A stretch of 64,000 nt of DNA, from contig JADJWJ010000020.1 of assembly GCA_016716425.1 (NCBI GenBank), positions 186,001-250,000 of the forward strand, written 5' to 3'. Source of the stretch: Betaproteobacteria bacterium. GTDB taxonomy: Bacteria; Pseudomonadota; Gammaproteobacteria; Burkholderiales; Casimicrobiaceae. This document shows positions 46,372 through 55,131 of the stretch, in pieces. The notes beneath the pieces are model-generated. The model did not search any database. It saw only the letters and a list, made by a program, of their open reading frames with translations, and was not told the origin of the DNA. Within the stretch, counting starts at the first letter, position 1; every line of letters begins with the position of its first letter. Position numbers and translations under genes: made by a program.

Positions 46372-48531
46372 TCAGGCCTGCCGCGTGGCGGCGCGACCGG
46401 CCCCACGCCGTGCGACTTGCGGCGTCGGTTGTGGCGCTGCCTTGGCGCCCCGCCGCTTCGCCGCCGCGCGCCTTGTCCCCTTCGTCGCCGCGGCCGCCGC
46501 CGCCTTCGCCCGCGCCGTGAGCGCCAGCTTCCGCACGCGCCGGATGTCGGCGTCCGAGAACGGCCCGTTGACGCCGGAGATGGCGGCGAGCTTCATGCCG
46601 TGCTTGATGCCCAGCTTGTAGATCTCGCGCACCTTCTCCCACTCGATGTTGCGGCCGACGGTGAAGTTCTCGAACCGGCCCTCGAGCGCCAGCACGATGG
46701 TCTCGGCGAGGCACGCGTAGGCGACGTTCTTCGGCAGCCCGATGTTCTTCATCGCCACCTTGCCCGGCAGCAGGATCTCGCCGGACTCGATCACCAGCAC
46801 GTCGGGACGCTTGGCGACTTCCTCCGGCGGCAGGTCGAGCGGCCGCGCGACGTCGGTGATCACGCAGCCGGGCTTGACCTTCATGATGTCGAGGATCTTC
46901 TTGCCGGCGCCCGACGTGGCGGTCACGATCATGTCCATGTCGGCGATGTCCTTGTCGGCGCGCGAGGACAGGAAGAGCCTCGCGTCGGGGGTCTCCTTCA
47001 GGATCGAGCCCTTCAGGGACAGGAGCTTCGCGGTCTCGGGGGAGACCATGTAGACCTCCTCGGCGACCATCGCGAGCAGGCGCGCGCACACCGAGCCGAT
47101 GGCGCCGGTGGCGCCGACGACCATCGCCTTGAACTTCACCTTCTGGCCGCGCGCAGGCGTCGGCACGAGCCCCAGCCGGAGCACGGCGTCGTGCGCGGCC
47201 CACAGCGCGCCGGACGCGCTGTAGCTGTTGCCGGTCGTGATCGGCAGCGGCGCGCGCCGGGCGACGGTGAGACCGGCGTCGCCGACCACCTTGGTGAAGG
47301 CGCCCAGCCCCATGATCTGCGCGCCCAGGCCCCGGGCGATCCGCGCCGCGTCCAGCAGGCGGCGGTACGTGAACTCGGGGCTGTGGCGCATGATCTCCTT
47401 CGGCGTGCCGCCGACCGAGATGAGCCAGCCCTCGACCTCGACGCCGGTGGGCGACCTGATGCCGCTGATCTTGGAGTACACGAACGGCGGCGCGTACGCC
47501 ATCGCCTTCTCCAGCGTGTTCATGAACACCGGCGGCGACACGTGCGACAGCATCTCGATGGGCTTGATGTTCTTGAAGTACTCCTGCGACAGCGGGTGGA
47601 TGACGAACGCGAAGCGGTTCACGCGCCGGAAGCCGTTCGGGTAGATGATCCGCGGTTCGAGCGCCAGGCTCTCGATGATCTCGAGGTAGTCGTCCTCGAG
47701 GAGGTCGTCGCCGGCCTTGCCGGTGGCGGCGACGATCATCGCGTCGAGCAGCGACGGCCCCAGCACGTGGTCGAACAGCGCCGGCGAGCCGTCGATCACC
47801 ATGTGGACACCCTTGGCCTTGAACGCGGCGATCCGGCGGTCGTTGACCGTGGACGTCACGATCGTCTTGCCGGCCAGCTCCTCGGCGCCGAAGTCGTCGA
47901 GCTCGTGCACCGGCGCGACGATGACCGTCGCGTCGCGCATCGCGCGGCGCAGGACGAAGTGCGTCCACTCCTTGACCGGCGCGGAGGCCATCAGGCGCTC
48001 GGGCGTCCACTCGAGCACGTAGTGCGCGCCGCTCGCGTACAGCGACAGCGTGTCGAGCGACGTCAAGAGCTTGGGCACGCCGAGTTGCAGCAGCGGGTCG
48101 GCGAACACGAGGTTCGGCGTGTACTCCGCCATGGTCTGCGCCAGCTTGTAGTTGGTGCGACCGGAGAAGAACAGCGCGATCGCGTTGTTGAAGTAGTTGC
48201 CGAGCCTGTTCTGGACGTGGCGCAGCGCCCACTCCTGCAGGATGTCGGACAGGCGGCCGCCCGTCGTGACCGGCACGCGCGTCACGGCGCCGGTCAGCCG
48301 CTGGCTGTCCTTGTCGACGAACCGCTGCGCGCCGACCGTGTAGCTGTCCTTGACCACGCCGACGCCGATGGCGTCCGCGTGGCGCTCCCAGTGGCGGAGC
48401 AGCTTCACCGCCTTCGCGGTGCTGCCGTTGGTGCCGATGCGCGCGACGCGGAGCTGCCGGCCCAGGAACCGCGCGGCAAACTCGAAGTCCTGGTCGCCCG
48501 CGCCCAGGCTGATCCCGACGACTCGTTTCAT
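46372..48531 (-). CDS. Long acyl-ACP-reductase-like dehydrogenase with basic Ala/Lys tail
   Basis: A 719-residue protein. The C-terminal half resembles cyanobacterial-type acyl-ACP reductases (COG5322): VVGATGAIGSVCARLLA (Rossmann, about 468-484), a TTGNSYSAS segment before it, and ACLAETIVLALEGRFENFTVGRN-like sequence with GRNIEWEKV. The N-terminal about 350 residues (MKRVVGISLGAGDQDFEF) form a separate region I cannot assign. Residues after about 673 are an Ala/Lys/Arg-rich, histone-H1-like tail. It may reduce fatty acyl thioesters to aldehydes. It is divergent from an alcohol dehydrogenase. Confidence 0.78.
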   Translation of the reverse strand: MKRVVGISLGAGDQDFEFAARFLGRQLRVARIGTNGSTAKAVKLLRHWERHADAIGVGVVKDSYTVGAQRFVDKDSQRLTGAVTRVPVTTGGRLSDILQEWALRHVQNRLGNYFNNAIALFFSGRTNYKLAQTMAEYTPNLVFADPLLQLGVPKLLTSLDTLSLYASGAHYVLEWTPERLMASAPVKEWTHFVLRRAMRDATVIVAPVHELDDFGAEELAGKTIVTSTVNDRRIAAFKAKGVHMVIDGSPALFDHVLGPSLLDAMIVAATGKAGDDLLEDDYLEIIESLALEPRIIYPNGFRRVNRFAFVIHPLSQEYFKNIKPIEMLSHVSPPVFMNTLEKAMAYAPPFVYSKISGIRSPTGVEVEGWLISVGGTPKEIMRHSPEFTYRRLLDAARIARGLGAQIMGLGAFTKVVGDAGLTVARRAPLPITTGNSYSASGALWAAHDAVLRLGLVPTPARGQKVKFKAMVVGATGAIGSVCARLLAMVAEEVYMVSPETAKLLSLKGSILKETPDARLFLSSRADKDIADMDMIVTATSGAGKKILDIMKVKPGCVITDVARPLDLPPEEVAKRPDVLVIESGEILLPGKVAMKNIGLPKNVAYACLAETIVLALEGRFENFTVGRNIEWEKVREIYKLGIKHGMKLAAISGVNGPFSDADIRRVRKLALTARAKAAAAAATKGTRRAAAKRRGAKAAPQPTPQVARRGAGRAATRQA

Positions 48532-48670
48532 CGCATCCTCCGTTCCGTTCGATTGTACGGCGCACCGTGGTGCCCGATCCGGCCGCCGCTTTGACCTTGA
48601 TCGACAAATGTGCGCGCGGGCATGGCCGGGCCGCGCGCTTTGGTGCAAGCTCGGGGCTTCGGGAGGCAAC

Positions 48671-49940
48671 GTGAAGACGAACGCGATGACCGAGGTGCCG
48701 GGGGGGGTCGCCGACATGATGTGGTCGGTCGGGCTGTCGACCGCGAAGCGGGCGGCGGGTGTGGTAACCGGGCTGCTGCCGATTCCGCAGCCGACGCTGC
48801 TGGTGGGGCCGGGTTCGAGCCGGCGGCTGGGCGAGGCGCTCGCCGGCTTCGGCTACCGGAACGTGCTGATCGTGACCGACCGCGTCGTCGCGCAGAAGGG
48901 CCTGCTTTCCGGCCTGATCGAGGCGCTGGACGCGGGCGGCACCGCGCACGTCGTGTTCGACGCGATCACGCCGGACGCGCCGATCCCGCTGATCGAGAAG
49001 GGCATCGCGTTCTGCACGAAGCACGGGTGCGATGCGGTCGTCGCCTTCGGCGGTGGCTCGCCGATGGACGCGGCGAAGACGATCGCCCTCGCGGTCGCCA
49101 ACCGGAAGCACCCGCGCAAGCTGGTCGGGTACTTCAAGGGACTGCGCGGCCCCCTGCCGCTGTACGCGGTGCCGACGACCGCGGGCACCGGATCGGAGGT
49201 GACCGTCGCTGCGGTCGTGTCGGAGCCGGACACCAACCGCAAGCTCGTCATCGCCGACACGCGCCTCGTCCCGTCGATGGCGGCGCTCGACCCCGCGCTG
49301 ATGACCGGACTGCCGCGCGAGGTCACGGCGGCGACCGGGATGGACGCGCTGACGCACGCCGTGGAGGCGTTCGTCGGACTGTGGGCGAGCCCCCACACCG
49401 ACCGGATGGCGCTGGCGGCCGTCGGCATGATCTACGCCAACCTGCGCACCGTGTACCGCAACGGCCGCGACCTCGCGGCGCGCGAGCGGATGGCGCTGGC
49501 GGCGACGTTCGCCGGGCTCGCGTTCACGCGGGCCAACGTGGGCTACGTGCACGCGATCGCCCACCAGCTCGGCTGGCCGCTACCACACGCCGCACGGCCT
49601 CGCCAACGCGATCATGCTGCCGTACGTGCTGCGCTTCGAGAGCCCGGCGATCACCCGGCGGCTCGCTGCGCTCGCGGTGCGCGCCGGGGTCGGCAAGCCG
49701 GCCGAGCGGCCCGCGGCGCTCGCGAAAAAGTTCATCGAGTCCGTCGAAGCGCTCAACCGCGACCTCGGAATTCCCCGCCACCTCGACGCCCTGCGCGAGG
49801 CGGACGTCCCGGGCCTCGCGAAGGCGGCGTGCCGCGAGGCCGACGCCAACTATCCGGTTCCGCGGTACATGTCGCCGGCGCAGTGCGAGGCGATCCTGCG
49901 GCAGGTGCTGCCACCGGGCACCGGGCGGAAGCGGCGCTGA
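48671..49940 (+). CDS. Iron-containing alcohol dehydrogenase with a frameshift
   Basis: About 422 residues. A GTG start has the ribosome site GGGAGG. The NAD-binding GGGSPMDAAK and PTTAGTGSEVT are intact. The metal-binding region is split: HAIAHQLG ends one frame at about 49573, and GRYHTPHGLANAIMLPYVL continues in the next, so one extra base (T at 49574) restores the His ligands. It would oxidise or reduce alcohols/aldehydes with Fe2+ and NAD(P). It is divergent from the acyl-ACP-reductase-like gene, which could supply its substrate. Confidence 0.86.
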
Positions 49941-50064
49941 GCCGGGACCGGGGCGCGCCGCCTTTGCCCTGGGGCAAGCCCCGCCGCGGGGCGCGGTGCT
50001 AGGCTGAAGGTGGCACCCGGCGGTCGCGTGCCGGAACGTCCCATTGACAGAAACTATCGGCGAG

Positions 50065-50079
50065 ATTGACATAATCAAT
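50065..50079. promoter_or_regulatory. Near-Fnr palindrome upstream of rubrerythrin
   Basis: ATTGACATAATCAAT is a palindrome (ATTGA-N5-TCAAT) 100 bases before the rubrerythrin ATG. It has both TTGA and TCAA half-sites of an Fnr box, but with 5 bases between them where Fnr uses 6, so it may be a related Crp/Fnr-family site or a degenerate one. A TTGACA (-35-like) at 50044 precedes it. Confidence 0.4.
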
Positions 50080-50178
50080 TGGACGCTGGTCCAGGGCGGC
50101 GGCACACTCGTTCCATCGCCGGGCGACACCGCCGGCGATCCCGATTGGCAGTTCGGTCCGACTCGAGAGGAGAGCACG

Positions 50179-50601
50179 ATGAAGAGCCTGAAAGGCACCA
50201 AGACCCATCAGAACCTGAAGGACGCGTTTGCCGGCGAATCGCAGGCGAACCGCCGTTACCTCTACTTCGCAAGCAAGGCCGACGTCGAAGGCCAGAACGA
50301 CGTCGCCGCGCTGTTCCGCTCGACCGCGGAAGGCGAGACGGGGCACGCGCACGGGCACCTCGACTACCTGGCGCAAGTCGGCGACCCGGCGACGGACCTG
50401 CCGATCGGCTCGTCGCGCGATAACCTCAAGTCCGCCGTGGCCGGCGAGACGCATGAGTACACGGACATGTACCCGGGCATGGCGAAGTCCGCGCGCACGG
50501 AAGGCTTCGACGAGATCGCCGACTGGTTCGAGACGCTGGCGAAGGCCGAGCGGTCGCACGCGAACCGCTTCCAGAGGGCCCTGGACGCATTGGCGGACTG
50601 A
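50179..50601 (+). CDS. Rubrerythrin (diiron domain only)
   Basis: A 140-residue four-helix-bundle diiron protein. The Glu/His ligands are present: AGESQANRRYLYFA, TAEGETGHAHGH and the C-terminal AKAERSHANRF. The C-terminal rubredoxin domain of classical rubrerythrin is missing. It detoxifies peroxide or O2 using an external electron donor. ATG 50179 has the strong site GAGAGGAGAG; the upstream extension of the frame is rejected. The Fe-S protein gene follows 165 bases downstream. Confidence 0.93.
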   Translation: MKSLKGTKTHQNLKDAFAGESQANRRYLYFASKADVEGQNDVAALFRSTAEGETGHAHGHLDYLAQVGDPATDLPIGSSRDNLKSAVAGETHEYTDMYPGMAKSARTEGFDEIADWFETLAKAERSHANRFQRALDALAD

Positions 50602-50766
50602 GTCGCCACCGGCGCGTTCGAGCGTCGCTGAAGATCGCGACGCTCGTCGCGCGCGGCCGCGTTGAGCCGCGCCAAGAGGGTGCGACGCTCGACGCGGCCG
50701 GTCGAGGCAAGAAGCGGCGGAGTCGCCGCCCGGCTTTCGCTGCAACAACCCTACCGGGAGCGCAAC

Positions 50767-52110
50767 GTGACCACGCGAGAAGGCAACCTGGAGGCGCCCA
50801 CCCGGCACGCCCTCGACTGGCGCAACCCCGAGTTCTACGACCACGCCGCGCTCGACCGCGAGCTGGAGCGGGTCTTCGACATCTGCCACGGGTGCCGCCG
50901 CTGCATCAGCCTCTGCGCGGCGTTCCCGACGCTGTTCGACCTGGTCGACGAGAGCAAGACCGGCGAAGTCGACGGCGTGGCCAAGGCCGATTTTGCCAAG
51001 GTCGTCGACCAGTGCTATCTGTGCGACGTCTGCTACATGACGAAGTGCCCGTACGTGCCGCCGCACCCGTGGAACCTCGATTTCCCCCACCTGATGCTGC
51101 GCGCGAAGGCCGTGCATTTCCGCGAGCACGGCGCCCGGTTCCGCGACCGCGTGCTGACGAGCACCGACCGGATGGGCAGGCTCGCCGCGATCCCGGTCGT
51201 CGCGCAGGTGGTGAACAAGGTGAACGCGATGCCGTCGGCACGCCGCGCGCTGCAGGCGACGCTGGGTGTGGCCGCCGGTGCGGCGTTGCCGCCGTTCGCG
51301 GCGAAGAAGCTGCGGCCGCATGCCGAGCCGAGCGTCGCCTGGCCCGTGCGCGACGGCCAGCGCACGCCGGGGAAGGTCGCCGTGTTCGCGACGTGTTACG
51401 TCAACTACAACGAGCCCGGCATCGGGCACGACCTGCTGAAGCTGCTCGCGCACAACGAGATTGCGTATCGGTTCGCCGAGAAGGAGGCGTGCTGCGGCAT
51501 GCCCAGGCTCGAGCTGGGCGACCTCGAGACGGTCGAAAAGCTCAAGAACGTCAATATCCCGCAACTCGCGGCGCTCGCCCGCGACGGCTGGGCCATCGTG
51601 ACGCCGGTGCCCTCGTGCACGCTGATGTACAAGCAGGAGCTGCCGCTGCTCTTTCCGGAGGATCCGGACGTCAAGGCGGTCGCCGAGGCGATGTTCGACC
51701 CGTTCGAGTACTTCGTGCTGCGCGACAAGGACGGGCTGCTCAAACGCGATTTCAAGCAGCCGCTCGGCAAGGTCAGCTACCACATCCCGTGCCACGGCCG
51801 CGTGCAGAACGTCGGGCAGAAGACGCGCGAGGCGCTGCAGTGGGTGCCGGGGACCGAGGTCAACACCGTCGAGCGCTGCGCCGGCCACGACGGGACGTAC
51901 GGGATCAAGGTCGAGTTCTACGCGGACTCGATGAAGATCGGCAAGCCGGTGTTCGCGCGGATGGGCGACAACGATCCGGACTACGTGAGTTCGGACTGCC
52001 CGATCGCCGGGCGCCGGATCATGCAGGGGATCGCGGAGAAGGACGGCCCGCCGCGCGCGCGCCGCGAGCATCCGCTGTCGCTGCTGCGGATCGCCTATGG
52101 AATCGAGTAA
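50767..52110 (+). CDS. (Fe-S)-binding heterodisulfide-reductase/GlpC-like protein
   Basis: A 447-residue protein with GTG start (ribosome site GGGAGCG). Two [4Fe-4S] motifs: CHGCRRCISLC (from C40) and CYLCDVCYMTKCP (from C83). Two CCG-type Cys-rich segments follow (CCGMPRLELGD and IPCHGRVQNVG). This is the heterodisulfide-reductase/GlpC architecture, an electron transfer module. Its neighbours, rubrerythrin and DUF3501, form a conserved trio, suggesting it is the electron donor to rubrerythrin or a partner of DUF3501. Confidence 0.88.
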   Translation: MTTREGNLEAPTRHALDWRNPEFYDHAALDRELERVFDICHGCRRCISLCAAFPTLFDLVDESKTGEVDGVAKADFAKVVDQCYLCDVCYMTKCPYVPPHPWNLDFPHLMLRAKAVHFREHGARFRDRVLTSTDRMGRLAAIPVVAQVVNKVNAMPSARRALQATLGVAAGAALPPFAAKKLRPHAEPSVAWPVRDGQRTPGKVAVFATCYVNYNEPGIGHDLLKLLAHNEIAYRFAEKEACCGMPRLELGDLETVEKLKNVNIPQLAALARDGWAIVTPVPSCTLMYKQELPLLFPEDPDVKAVAEAMFDPFEYFVLRDKDGLLKRDFKQPLGKVSYHIPCHGRVQNVGQKTREALQWVPGTEVNTVERCAGHDGTYGIKVEFYADSMKIGKPVFARMGDNDPDYVSSDCPIAGRRIMQGIAEKDGPPRARREHPLSLLRIAYGIE

Positions 52111-52159
52111 GACACGACGACGGGGAAACGGAATGAACGAATCGACGAAGGAGAGGCCC

Positions 52160-52744
52160 ATGCCGCGCATCACCCGCGAGAGCCTGATGACGCTCGAAGC
52201 GTACGCGAAGGCACGGCCGGCATTCCGCGCGAAGGTGCTCGAGCACAAGCGCGCGCGCACCGTGCACCTGGGCGAGCACGTGACGCTGGTGTTCGAGGAC
52301 GAACTCACGATGCGCTACCAGATCCAGGAGATGCTGCGCATCGAGAAGATGTTCGAGGACGCGGGCATCCAGGACGAGCTCGACGCGTACAACCCGCTGG
52401 TGCCGGACGGCCGCAACTTCAAGGCGACGATGCTGCTCGAGTACGAGAGCGTCGACGAGCGCCGCGCCGCGCTCGCGCGGCTGAAGGGCATCGAGGACCG
52501 CGTGTGGGTGCAGGTCGAGGGCTGCCCCAGGGTCTTCGCGATCGCCGACGAGGACCTGGAGCGCGAAAACGAGCAGAAGACCTCCGCCGTGCACTTCCTG
52601 CGCTTCGAGCTCACCGACGAAATGACGGCGGCGTTGAAGTACGGCGTCGGCCTCGGGCTGGGCGTGGACCATCCGCAGTACAAGGCCGAGATTCCCGCCG
52701 TCGGCGAGGCGACGCGCAAGGCGCTGACCGCCGACCTGGCGTAG
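52160..52744 (+). CDS. DUF3501 family protein
   Basis: A 194-residue soluble protein. ATG 52160 has a strong ribosome site (AAGGAGAGG); ATG 52133 is a possible alternative. It carries LTMRYQIQEMLRIEKMFED and HFLRFELT, family features of DUF3501; no catalytic motif is visible. It follows the Fe-S protein by 49 bases and is part of the rubrerythrin cluster. The function is unknown, but conserved context implies oxidative-stress or Fe-S-related chemistry. Confidence 0.87.
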   Translation: MPRITRESLMTLEAYAKARPAFRAKVLEHKRARTVHLGEHVTLVFEDELTMRYQIQEMLRIEKMFEDAGIQDELDAYNPLVPDGRNFKATMLLEYESVDERRAALARLKGIEDRVWVQVEGCPRVFAIADEDLERENEQKTSAVHFLRFELTDEMTAALKYGVGLGLGVDHPQYKAEIPAVGEATRKALTADLA

Positions 52745-52851
52745 CCGGCAGGCACCGCGGTGCGCGGCCGATCGCGATTCGCCGCCCGCCGTACGCGCGC
52801 CGCCGCGGCCGGAGCGCGCCGCGGCGGCGCTGATTCGCATTCGGAGGCTCG

Positions 52852-53814
52852 ATGACCGCGCAACCGTGGCTTGCCCGGCTGCCGGCGGGATTGTTCGCGA
52901 TCCCGGTCGGTGTGTTCGGGCTGGCCGGCGCGTGGCGGCGCGGCCAATCGTTCGAGTGGTCGCTGGCCGGGCCCGTGGCGACGGTCGTCGCCGCCATCGC
53001 CGCCGGTGTCCTCGGCGTGCTGCTGCTCCTCTACGCCGCGAAGCTACTGCGCCATCGTGACGCCGTCGTCGCGGAATTCCGCCACCCGGTCGCCGGTTCC
53101 GTGATGGCGACGATTCCCTTGTCGCTGCTCCTCGCGGCGGTCTACTACGCGGAGAGCGGGCACGCCGGCTGGCTGTCGCTCACGCTCGTCGCGCTGGCGC
53201 TGCAGGGCGTGATCGCGCTGCGCGTCGTGCGCCAGCTCGCCACCGGCGACCTGCCGGGTCCGCTGGTCACCCCGGCGCTGTACCTGCCGCCGGTGGGCGG
53301 CGGCCTCGTTGGCGCCATGGCGCTGGGAACGCAGGGCTACCCGGGCTGGGCGGCACTGCTGTTCGGCATGGGCCTCGCCGGCTGGGCGCTGCTCGAAGTG
53401 CGCGTGTTGAATCGCCTGTTCGAGGGTGCGATGCCCGAGGCGCTGCGGCCCACGATCGGCGTCGAACTCGCGCCGGCGTCGGTGGCCACCCTCGCGGCCG
53501 GCGTCGTCTGGCCCGCGCTGCCCGGTGAAGTGCTGATCGTGGGGTTGGGCGTCGCCGCCGGCCCGGTTGTCGCGGTCGCCGCGCGCTACGGCTGGTGGGG
53601 CCGCGTGCCATTCTCGCTCGGCTTCTGGTCGTTCTCGTTCCCCCTCGCCGCGCTGGCCGGCGCGACGATCGAGGTCGTGCGACGCGGCGGCTGGCCGCCG
53701 GTCTACGGCGGCGTCGCGCTCGCACTCGCCACCGCGGCGATCGCCTGGCTCGCGCTGCTCACCGTGCGGCTCGCAGCGCAGGGCCGCCTGCTGCCGCCGC
53801 CGGTGGCCGCGTAG
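52852..53814 (+). CDS. TehA/SLAC1-family membrane channel or exporter
   Basis: A 320-residue membrane protein with ten hydrophobic segments, the TehA/SLAC1 topology. The first helix AGLFAIPVGVFGLAGAW and GFWSFSFPLAALAGATIE in a late helix match the family. Members move anions, dicarboxylates or confer tellurite resistance; the substrate here is unknown. It starts 107 bases after DUF3501 on the same strand. Confidence 0.87.
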   Translation: MTAQPWLARLPAGLFAIPVGVFGLAGAWRRGQSFEWSLAGPVATVVAAIAAGVLGVLLLLYAAKLLRHRDAVVAEFRHPVAGSVMATIPLSLLLAAVYYAESGHAGWLSLTLVALALQGVIALRVVRQLATGDLPGPLVTPALYLPPVGGGLVGAMALGTQGYPGWAALLFGMGLAGWALLEVRVLNRLFEGAMPEALRPTIGVELAPASVATLAAGVVWPALPGEVLIVGLGVAAGPVVAVAARYGWWGRVPFSLGFWSFSFPLAALAGATIEVVRRGGWPPVYGGVALALATAAIAWLALLTVRLAAQGRLLPPPVAA

Positions 53815-53905
53815 GCGCCCGGGCCGGGCGCACGGAACCCGGCGCCCGTACCGGCCTTTCCGGCCGGACGTGCCGCGCGCGAGCCTCGTCAGGTGCCGGC
53901 CGGTG

Positions 53906-54958
53906 TCACGCGCGGCCGAACACCTCGTTGACCTGCTGCGACACGCGCACGAACGTCGTGCGCTTCGACAGTTCGCGCAGCCGGCGCGCGCCGACGTACG
54001 TGCACGCCGAGCGCACGCCGCCCAGGATTTCCTGCGCGGTGTCGGCGACCGGCCCGCGGTAGGGAACGAGCACTTCCTTGCCCTCGGCCGCGCGGTACTG
54101 CGCCACCCCGCCCGCGTACTTCTCCATCGCGGCCCGGCTGCTCATCCCGTAGAAGCGCTGGTACTTGCGGCCGTCGCGCTCGACCAGTTCGCCCGCGCAC
54201 TCGTCGTGGCCGGCGAACATGCCGCCCAGCATCACGAAGTCGGCACCGCCGCCGAACGCCTTGGCGACGTCGCCGGGCGTCGTGCAGCCGCCGTCCGCGC
54301 AGATGTGTCCTTCGAGCCCGTGCGCCGCGTCCGCGCACTCGATGATCGCGGACAGCTGCGGGTAGCCCACGCCCGTCATGCTGCGCGTCGTGCACACCGA
54401 CCCGGGCCCGATGCCGACCTTGACGATGTCCGCACCCGAGAGGATCAGCTCCTCGGTCATCTCGCCGGTCACGACGTTGCCGGCCATGATGACGAGGTGC
54501 GGATGGCGCTCGCGGATCCGCGCGACGAAGCGCACGAAGCCCTCGGTGTAGCCGTTGGCCACGTCGATGCAGACATGGCGCACCGCTGTGTCGGCGCCGG
54601 CGCCCGACGCCGCCATCACGCGGTCGAAGCGCTCCTCGTCGGACTTGGTGATGCCCATCGAATAGAACGCGGCCGACTTGCGCTCCAGCGCCGCGAAGAA
54701 CGCGGTGAGTTCGTCGACGTGGTAGTGCTTGTGCAGCGCGGTCGACATCTCGAACGCGCCGAGCGCGCGCGCCATCTCCATGGTGCCGGTCGTGTCCATG
54801 TTGGCGGCGACGATCGGCACGCCGTGGTAGTCGACCTGCGCGTGGCGGAACCGGAACTCGCGCGAGACGTCGACGTTCGAGCGCGTGGACAGCGTGCTCC
54901 GCTTGGGGCGGATCAGCACGTCCTTGAAGTCCAGCCTGACCTCGTTCTCGATGCGCAT
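53906..54958 (-). CDS. guaC: GMP reductase
   Basis: A 350-residue TIM-barrel enzyme converting GMP to IMP with NADPH. The start at ATG 54958 gives MRIENEVRLDFKDVLIRPKRS. The catalytic Cys loop GIGPGSVCTTRSMTGVGYPQ matches GuaC, not IMP dehydrogenase, and the CBS domains of IMPDH are absent. It is encoded alone, divergent from the thiolase gene across about 170 bases. Confidence 0.95.
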   Translation of the reverse strand: MRIENEVRLDFKDVLIRPKRSTLSTRSNVDVSREFRFRHAQVDYHGVPIVAANMDTTGTMEMARALGAFEMSTALHKHYHVDELTAFFAALERKSAAFYSMGITKSDEERFDRVMAASGAGADTAVRHVCIDVANGYTEGFVRFVARIRERHPHLVIMAGNVVTGEMTEELILSGADIVKVGIGPGSVCTTRSMTGVGYPQLSAIIECADAAHGLEGHICADGGCTTPGDVAKAFGGGADFVMLGGMFAGHDECAGELVERDGRKYQRFYGMSSRAAMEKYAGGVAQYRAAEGKEVLVPYRGPVADTAQEILGGVRSACTYVGARRLRELSKRTTFVRVSQQVNEVFGRA

Positions 54959-55131
54959 CGGATCTCTCGCGGGCCGCGGCGGTGCGGCGGTGCGGCATAT
55001 TGTCGCAGCCACCCCGGAAATGGCGGCCCGGGGCTCGCCGGAATGCCGATTCTCGCTTATCGTCGGCGCTGATTCCAGCGGTTCGCGACCTGCCGGGTCC
55101 CGCACCGCCGGATAACCCGGGGGAGGAGGCG

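Noticed and set aside
46082..49564. A 1160-residue open frame on the minus strand
   Set aside because: It is a shadow of the reductase-like gene and plsB in another frame, mostly Arg/Ala/Gly low-complexity sequence that arises in high-GC DNA.
50044..50178. N-terminal extension of rubrerythrin to 50044
   Set aside because: ATG 50179 has a strong ribosome site, and the upstream part overlaps the likely promoter and is not rubrerythrin-like.
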